Assembly (NCBI GenBank): GCA_965116435.1
Contig: OZ220686.1
Coordinates: 992,001-1,056,000 of the forward strand
DNA: 64,000 nt
Source: VXPQ01 sp965116435
GTDB taxonomy: Bacteria; Bacteroidota; Rhodothermia; Rhodothermales; VXPQ01
Direction of reading: 5' to 3'
In this document: piece after piece, positions 60,807-64,000 of the stretch
How the letters are laid out: every line of letters begins with the position of its first letter
Position numbering within the stretch: the stretch's first letter is position 1
Translations under genes and position numbers: made by a program
Notes under the pieces: model-generated
The model's input: the letters and a program-made list of their open reading frames with translations, nothing else
Database searches by the model: none
Told to the model about the DNA's origin: nothing

Positions 60807-60870
60807 GGGCGTGGTTTACCCGCAGGCCCGCGAACAGGCATCCGGGGCCTTCATCGAAAGCCTGCGCCTT
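60718..60870 (-). pseudogene. C-terminal remnant of an acidic-tailed protein
   Basis: On the minus strand an open frame without a start reads KAQAFDEGPGCLFAGLRVNH, then ALNLHVSRLEIVVPEGEE, and a Glu-rich tail ending AAEEEG and a stop. It begins exactly where the AT-rich palindromic sequence starts, overlaps the 3' end of the ATPase gene and has coding-like composition. The family is not recognised. It suggests the ATPase cassette was placed into or beside an older gene. Confidence 0.35.
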
Positions 60871-60883
60871 ATTTTTTGGGACT

Positions 60884-60928
60884 TATATAGAATACTTGAT
60901 AAACTCATATTTTACAAGTATTTATATA
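60884..60928. promoter_or_regulatory. AT-rich inverted repeat with no ATPase gene after it
   Basis: TATATAGAATACTTG (60884-60898) and CAAGTATTTATATA (60915-60928) form 14-15-bp arms with a one-base bulge. It looks like the palindromic leaders of the two ATPase genes but is followed only by a short frame (MNVHQRRNRNEIQ) and gene scraps. Confidence 0.5.
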
Positions 60929-60989
60929 AAATGAACGTACATCAACGCAGGAATCGCAACGAAATCCAATATCCGTTATCGGGCACGTC

Positions 60990-61175
60990 AACGCACCCCC
61001 ACTCGCAAAATCCTTTTCGATTTTTCTGGACATTTTGGTACTAAATACCGTACAATACCGGATCGACGACACAAACAAGCGAATCGACGACGGATTCGGG
61101 CGTATGGACACTCACCTTGACGACGTAAACAAACGTATTGACAAACAGATTTACACCGGAAAGGCGGGAAAGTAG
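60990..61175 (+). pseudogene. Remnant of a small coiled-coil membrane protein
   Basis: A frame with no start reads SFSIFLDILVLNTVQYRIDD, then TNKRIDDGFGRMDTHL and DDVNKRIDKQIYTGKAGK before a stop. The RIDDxNKRID heptads after a short hydrophobic start are typical of small XhlA/DUF1640-like proteins. Missing start and short length suggest decay. A 13-bp hairpin follows at 61178-61215. Confidence 0.45.
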
Positions 61176-61177
61176 CC

Positions 61178-61215
61178 CGCGCTCGAACGGAAGCAGGAAA
61201 TCCCGTTCGAGCGCG
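61178..61215 (+). terminator. Strong hairpin after the coiled-coil remnant
   Basis: CGCGCTCGAACGG (61178-61190) pairs perfectly with CCGTTCGAGCGCG (61203-61215) around a 12-base loop. It begins 3 bp after the remnant's stop. There is no T-run, so it is either a non-canonical terminator or a structural repeat. Confidence 0.4.
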
Positions 61216-61283
61216 AACTCCGTCCTCCGATCCCACATACAGGATTGCCGCCGCGCCTGGTCGAAACAAATGACGACACCATT

Positions 61284-61541
61284 ATGAGCTACATCGGCGA
61301 TACGAAATACGTTTTGAAGCAGACGGAACGGTCTGCGCGAAAATCACAGACAATAATACGCTCCGATAAGCCGTGCTACCGTTGTGGCGGGAAGATTAGG
61401 CGCATCCAGCGTGACAGAGTGACTTTCCACATCTGCTTATGGGTTGGAATGTTTGTTTTCGGAATCGGGTTACTCATCCTGCCATTCTTGCCGAAGTGGG
61501 CGTATTGTACCGATTGCGGAGCGAGGGTAGGGGATGCGTAG
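61284..61541 (+). CDS. Small zinc-ribbon membrane protein
   Basis: 85-aa protein starting MSYIGDTKYVLKQTERSARK. It has one CxxC pair (CYRCGGK), a hydrophobic hairpin region (FHICLWVGMFVFGIGLLILPFLP) and a second CxxC (CTDCGARVG). The four cysteines could form a zinc ribbon at the membrane face. Such small proteins occur widely with no known role. The frame extends 13 codons upstream, but the ATG at 61284 gives a natural start. It ends 5 bp before the first MITE-like repeat. Confidence 0.65.
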   Translation: MSYIGDTKYVLKQTERSARKSQTIIRSDKPCYRCGGKIRRIQRDRVTFHICLWVGMFVFGIGLLILPFLPKWAYCTDCGARVGDA

Positions 61542-61546
61542 AGAAT

Positions 61547-61687
61547 GGGATTTATACAGAAAACTTGACATTCTCGTTTTTTTTGTCGTATTTTGGAGGG
61601 AAACAGAACAGAAACCAACCTCCAGATCGATGAAAGCCCCCGGAAAACCAAGAAACCAAAGGTCGTCAAGCATTCTTTATAATAACC
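61547..61687 (+). mobile_element. MITE-like repeat, copy 1 (with promoter)
   Basis: About 140 bp, closely matching 63053-63193 in the same orientation. The right end GTCAAGCATTCTTTATAA is nearly the reverse complement of the copy-2 left end; the copy-1 left end (TTATACAGAAAACTTGAC) has diverged. It contains a TTGACA/TATTTT promoter (61565-61594) and a short ORF. It lies just before the mrr-type gene. Confidence 0.7.
61565..61594 (+). promoter_or_regulatory. Promoter inside repeat copy 1, reading into mrr
   Basis: TTGACA (61565-61570), an 18-bp T-rich spacer, and TATTTT (61589-61594) followed by GG. The last bases also fit the Bacteroidota TAnnTTTG element. The predicted transcript would run through the leader ORF into the restriction gene, about 115 bp downstream. 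Confidence 0.6.
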
Positions 61688-61713
61688 AGAAGAATGGAGG
61701 GAGTAGCCTGTGA
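61630..61713 (+). CDS. 27-codon leader ORF overlapping the mrr start
   Basis: ATG at 61630 reads MKAPGKPRNQRSSSILYNNQ and ends at a TGA overlapping the GTG of the restriction gene by two bases. The same peptide start (MKAPGNPRNKRSSSILYKN) occurs in repeat copy 2 at 63135. It could allow translational coupling, or be incidental to the repeat. Confidence 0.35.
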   Translation: MKAPGKPRNQRSSSILYNNQKNGGSSL

Positions 61714-62753
61714 CTGTTCGAGACGCAGCCATTCAAATTCTACTATCCGCTGGGAAGCCACTACATGCAAAAGAGATCGCTAAAAGAATTATTGATGGCG
61801 GTCTCTGGAAATCCGAAGGCAAGACACCGGAGGCCACGGTTAGTGCCCGGCTCTACTCAGACATCAAGAAAAATGCTGACAAATCGGCCTTTATAAAAGT
61901 TGGTCCCCAGACCTTCGCTCTTCGGGATTTCTCTGCAAAACCGACGGACGCTGAGGTGGTTCCGTCGGACGTCCTGGAAACGGCAAAGCTGCCGTCTGCA
62001 AATGCGGGCTTCTCCTTCACCCATTGTGCTCAGAAGGTACTTGAGGAGTTTGCCGGCAAGAAACCGATGCACTACAAGAAGATCACTGAGCAGGCGCTTG
62101 AGAAAGGATGGCTGGTTACCAGCGGAAAGACACCGGAGGCCACCATGTACGCGCAGGTGCTCACCGAAATCAAGCGACAGCAGAAACGCGGCGACCGTCC
62201 TCGATTTGTGCAACACGGCCGCGGATACGTGGGCCTGAGTCAATGGATGGTGCGCGGTTTGGCTTTTGAAATCGAGCAGCACAACCAGCAGGTCAGAAAG
62301 GCTTTGCGTGACCGCCTGCTGGCCATGAAACCCGGCGAGTTCGAGGAGCTTATCTCGCAGTTGCTGGCGGAGATGGGTTTCGAGATGGTCGAGGTGACCA
62401 AGCTCAGCGGCGACGGTGGCATCGATGTTCGGGGCACCCTGGTGGTGGGCGACGTGGTTCGGATCAAGATGGCTGTCCAGGTCAAGAAATGGAAGCTCAA
62501 GAACAACATCCCTGCTCCAGTGGTTCAGCAGGTGCGCGGCAGTCTCGGGGCGCACGAGCAAGGCCTGATCATCACCACCAGCGACTTCAGTTCAGGAGCC
62601 GTCAAGGAAGCTGACCAACCAGACAAGACTCCTATTTCCCTGATGAATGGAGAACAGCTCGTGATACTTCTGATGGAACACGGCATTGGCGTTCATCGCT
62701 CTACGCCTGATTTGTTTGAGATCGACGAAGAATTCGGAGCAGTGATGAAATGA
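61710..62753 (+). CDS. HARE-HTH / Mrr-type restriction endonuclease
   Basis: 347-aa protein that should cut modified or foreign DNA. Two HARE-HTH domains (residues 2-72, TVRDAAIQILLSAGKPLHAKEI; and about 102-178, HCAQKVLEEFAGKKPMHYKKI), predicted to sense modified DNA, precede a Mrr catalytic domain. Its core is GDGGIDVRG (Asp239) and AVQVKKW (Gln257-x-Lys259), a PD-(D/E)XK site. This is the layout of type IV restriction enzymes. The start is GTG, overlapped by the stop of a leader ORF. A promoter lies in the repeat upstream. No methylase is adjacent, consistent with type IV action. Confidence 0.9.
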   Translation: MTVRDAAIQILLSAGKPLHAKEIAKRIIDGGLWKSEGKTPEATVSARLYSDIKKNADKSAFIKVGPQTFALRDFSAKPTDAEVVPSDVLETAKLPSANAGFSFTHCAQKVLEEFAGKKPMHYKKITEQALEKGWLVTSGKTPEATMYAQVLTEIKRQQKRGDRPRFVQHGRGYVGLSQWMVRGLAFEIEQHNQQVRKALRDRLLAMKPGEFEELISQLLAEMGFEMVEVTKLSGDGGIDVRGTLVVGDVVRIKMAVQVKKWKLKNNIPAPVVQQVRGSLGAHEQGLIITTSDFSSGAVKEADQPDKTPISLMNGEQLVILLMEHGIGVHRSTPDLFEIDEEFGAVMK

Positions 62754-62792
62754 CGGTACAGAATGTTTTCAGAATAAAAAAGGGAGAAAAAT

Positions 62793-63058
62793 ATGGCGAA
62801 CTCTGAACAAACCACAGCGACCCCCGAGGCCATGCGGGATGCAGTGATCAATATGGCAGTGGAGTCCTGGCGCTTTGGCCGGGTGTTTGATCGTTTGCTG
62901 TTGAAACTCGATGCCGGGAACAGAATCGGTACAAGGGCCAGTTCCGTTGGTTCATTAAAAAGGTCGAAGAGGCCTTGGAACAAGCGGATTTGAGGGTCGT
63001 CGATGTCGAGGGTCATGCCTTCGATCCTGGAATGGCCGTCACCCCGTTGAATAGGTTA
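62793..63058 (+). pseudogene. Frameshifted and truncated gene after mrr
   Basis: Begins MANSEQTTATPEAMRDAVINM, with a ribosome-site-like AAAAAGGGAGAAA. It reads normally to KLDAG, then a one-base loss at about 62918-62925 shifts the frame. Restoring it gives EQNRYKGQFRWFIKKVEEAL, then EQADLRVVDVEGHAFDPGMA and VTPLN, and the sequence stops at the left end of repeat copy 2. The protein family is not firmly recognised; it resembles small GrpE-like/accessory proteins in other gene clusters. Clearly a broken gene. Confidence 0.65.
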
Positions 63059-63193
63059 TTATAAAGCATGCTTGACATTTTCGTTTTTTTTGTCGTATAT
63101 TGGGGGAAACAGAACAGAAACCAACCCCAGAGCGATGAAAGCCCCCGGAAACCCAAGAAATAAAAGGTCGTCAAGCATTCTTTATAAGAACCT
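63053..63193 (+). mobile_element. MITE-like repeat, copy 2 (24-bp terminal inverted repeats)
   Basis: The ends are AGGTTATTATAAAG-CATGCTTGAC (63053-63076) and, read on the other strand, AGGTTCTTATAAAG-AATGCTTGAC (63170-63193): 22 of 24 bases match. The inside has a TTGACA/TATATT promoter (63072-63101) and the short ORF MKAPGNPRN. It interrupts or abuts the truncated gene before it. No transposase is present. Confidence 0.75.
63072..63101 (+). promoter_or_regulatory. Promoter inside repeat copy 2
   Basis: TTGACA (63072-63077), 18-bp spacer, TATATT (63096-63101) followed by GGGGG. It points toward the end of the convergent gene at 63198, so its product would be antisense or a short RNA. Confidence 0.55.
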
Positions 63194-63197
63194 CGCG

Positions 63198-63653
63198 TTA
63201 CGATCTTTCGTTTTTTCTTTCGGCTATAATTTCGCCCACCATTTCGTTGATTTCTGCGGTTGTGCCGTATTTACGTTCCTCTTCGTTCTGAAATTCACTT
63301 TTTATGATGTGTAAATACTCTTCCCAAGACGCTATTGCATCTTTACAAGCCTGCTTAACAAGATCGTAGGGGTACTTATTCTGCAATGCTTGCAACCGTG
63401 CTATTTCGGAATATGCTTCCGCCTGTTCACGATATAATTGTTCTCGTTCTTTCATGGTCTTCATCTTGTTTGGTTTGTGTGTGATAACGTTTTCTTCCAA
63501 TGCATCCACCAGTTCATCCAACGCCTTCGGCGGCGCATCATCGACCATATCTCGCGCTGTGCTCGCCGGCGCATCCGTTGCACAAACAAGCGTACCCTGT
63601 ACCGGGTCGGTGGCGGCAGCCCGTTCAGCCGACGGGCACAGCATGAGTACCAA
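63198..63653 (-). CDS. Hypothetical helical protein downstream of the PIN-type toxin
   Basis: Unrecognised protein of up to 151 aa. Most of its length is helical with charged residues (MKEREQLYREQAEAYSEIARLQALQNKYPYDLVKQACKDAI, then EEYLHIIKSEFQNEEERKYG). The first ~50 residues (DAPASTARDMVDDAPPKAL..) are Ala/Asp-rich and less certain; the true start may be at MKTMKE. It begins about 47 bp after the PIN-like gene on the same strand and has lower GC than core genes. It may be co-transcribed with that toxin, but no role can be given. Confidence 0.6.
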   Translation of the reverse strand: MVLMLCPSAERAAATDPVQGTLVCATDAPASTARDMVDDAPPKALDELVDALEENVITHKPNKMKTMKEREQLYREQAEAYSEIARLQALQNKYPYDLVKQACKDAIASWEEYLHIIKSEFQNEEERKYGTTAEINEMVGEIIAERKNERS

Positions 63654-63700
63654 GGCGCAACGTGTATATTACACCACCGCGCACGGAAAAGCAAGAAGGA

Positions 63701-64000
63701 TCATTCAACTGGTTCCGCCCAATCAAACTCGGTTCTCAGTGCTCGAAGCATGGCGAACGTGTTTTGTATAGGAACGTCGAACACGTTGCAGACATCCGGA
63801 AGTTTCACACTTACCCTGGACTTCGGGGCGGGCTGCTCATTTGTCACAACGGTAGAACCGTGCGTTAGCGCCCAAGCTACGAGCCAGCCGTCCGCACCTG
63901 TCGCAAATTTCGCCTTGGCTTCATCATGGTATTGCGTGTGGCCTTGGACCCACAACATGATATCCGTATAGGCACGAGTCACCTCTTCGCTGTCGTCGAT
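63701..64000 (-). CDS. DUF4411 PIN-domain toxin, C-terminal part (cut by window edge)
   Basis: Likely ribonuclease toxin of a toxin-antitoxin pair. The frame is open to the window edge, so the N-terminus is missing. The visible part reads EEVTRAYTDIMLWVQGHTQY, then ADGWLVAWALTHGSTVVTNEQPAPKSR and VKLPDVCNVFDVPIQNTFAML, the DUF4411 pattern (PIN-like, with acidic residues in ADGWLVA). Partner antitoxins of this family are usually encoded just upstream, which here would be beyond 64000. The gene at 63198 follows it. Confidence 0.8.
   Translation of the reverse strand: MDDSEEVTRAYTDIMLWVQGHTQYHDEAKAKFATGADGWLVAWALTHGSTVVTNEQPAPKSRVSVKLPDVCNVFDVPIQNTFAMLRALRTEFDWAEPVE

Overview
This is a GC-rich bacterial chromosome segment, probably from the Rhodothermota/Balneolota side of the Bacteroidota (an uncultured Rhodothermales-like organism). 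The evidence is a protein with a C-terminal type IX secretion sorting domain (NYPNPFNP motif), a PUR/DUF3276 protein, a DUF5916 outer-membrane protein, an ECF sigma / FecR / STN-TonB receptor / DUF4249 locus, and two bacillithiol genes (bshB1, bshC). High GC argues against a typical low-GC Bacteroidetes. I could not compare it with any database.

Layout. 1-24.8 kb is mostly core: valS (cut by the window edge), aroC, an HtrA protease, plsC, a thioredoxin, a glycosyltransferase, prmC, glgP, an NhaC antiporter and a T9SS-exported Calx-beta protein. A long leftward run follows: efp, accB, accC, gcvH, guaA, an LpoA-like lipoprotein-type binding protein, bamD, nadD. bshB1 and leuS come next. 27.8-34.2 kb is a defence-type island between leuS and bshC: an AIPR protein, a very AT-rich AAA ATPase plus small nuclease-like gene, and an OLD-like ATPase-TOPRIM gene. 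34.2-40.3 kb returns to core genes (bshC, a DUF151 nuclease, hisC, hisD, PUR protein, recX). 40.3-46.7 kb is a cell-surface signalling/uptake locus. 46.7-54 kb holds a subtilase fragment, DUF5916 protein, a broken hipBA pair, an SDR enzyme, a phosphofructokinase with pyrophosphate-type signatures and an SpoU methyltransferase. 54.3-57.7 kb has an amidohydrolase and a PQQ dehydrogenase with a heme c site.

57.7-64 kb is accessory and rearranged. Two AAA/DUF4143 ATPases each follow a pair of 16-bp palindromes, with a 127-bp duplicated gene scrap between them. A HARE-HTH/Mrr restriction gene is bracketed by two ~140-bp MITE-like repeats that each carry a good promoter. Truncated genes and a DUF4411 PIN-type toxin lie at the right edge.

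The most unusual signals are small-scale: the promoter-bearing repeats around mrr, the tandem palindromes ahead of the ATPases, a second family of intergenic inverted repeats (15.5, 24.8-25.0 and 53.1 kb), relics of a tandem array of coiled-coil genes beside prmC, and in-frame tandem repeats inside core genes, notably 7 x 9 bp in nadD. No rRNA, tRNA or CRISPR array was recognised.
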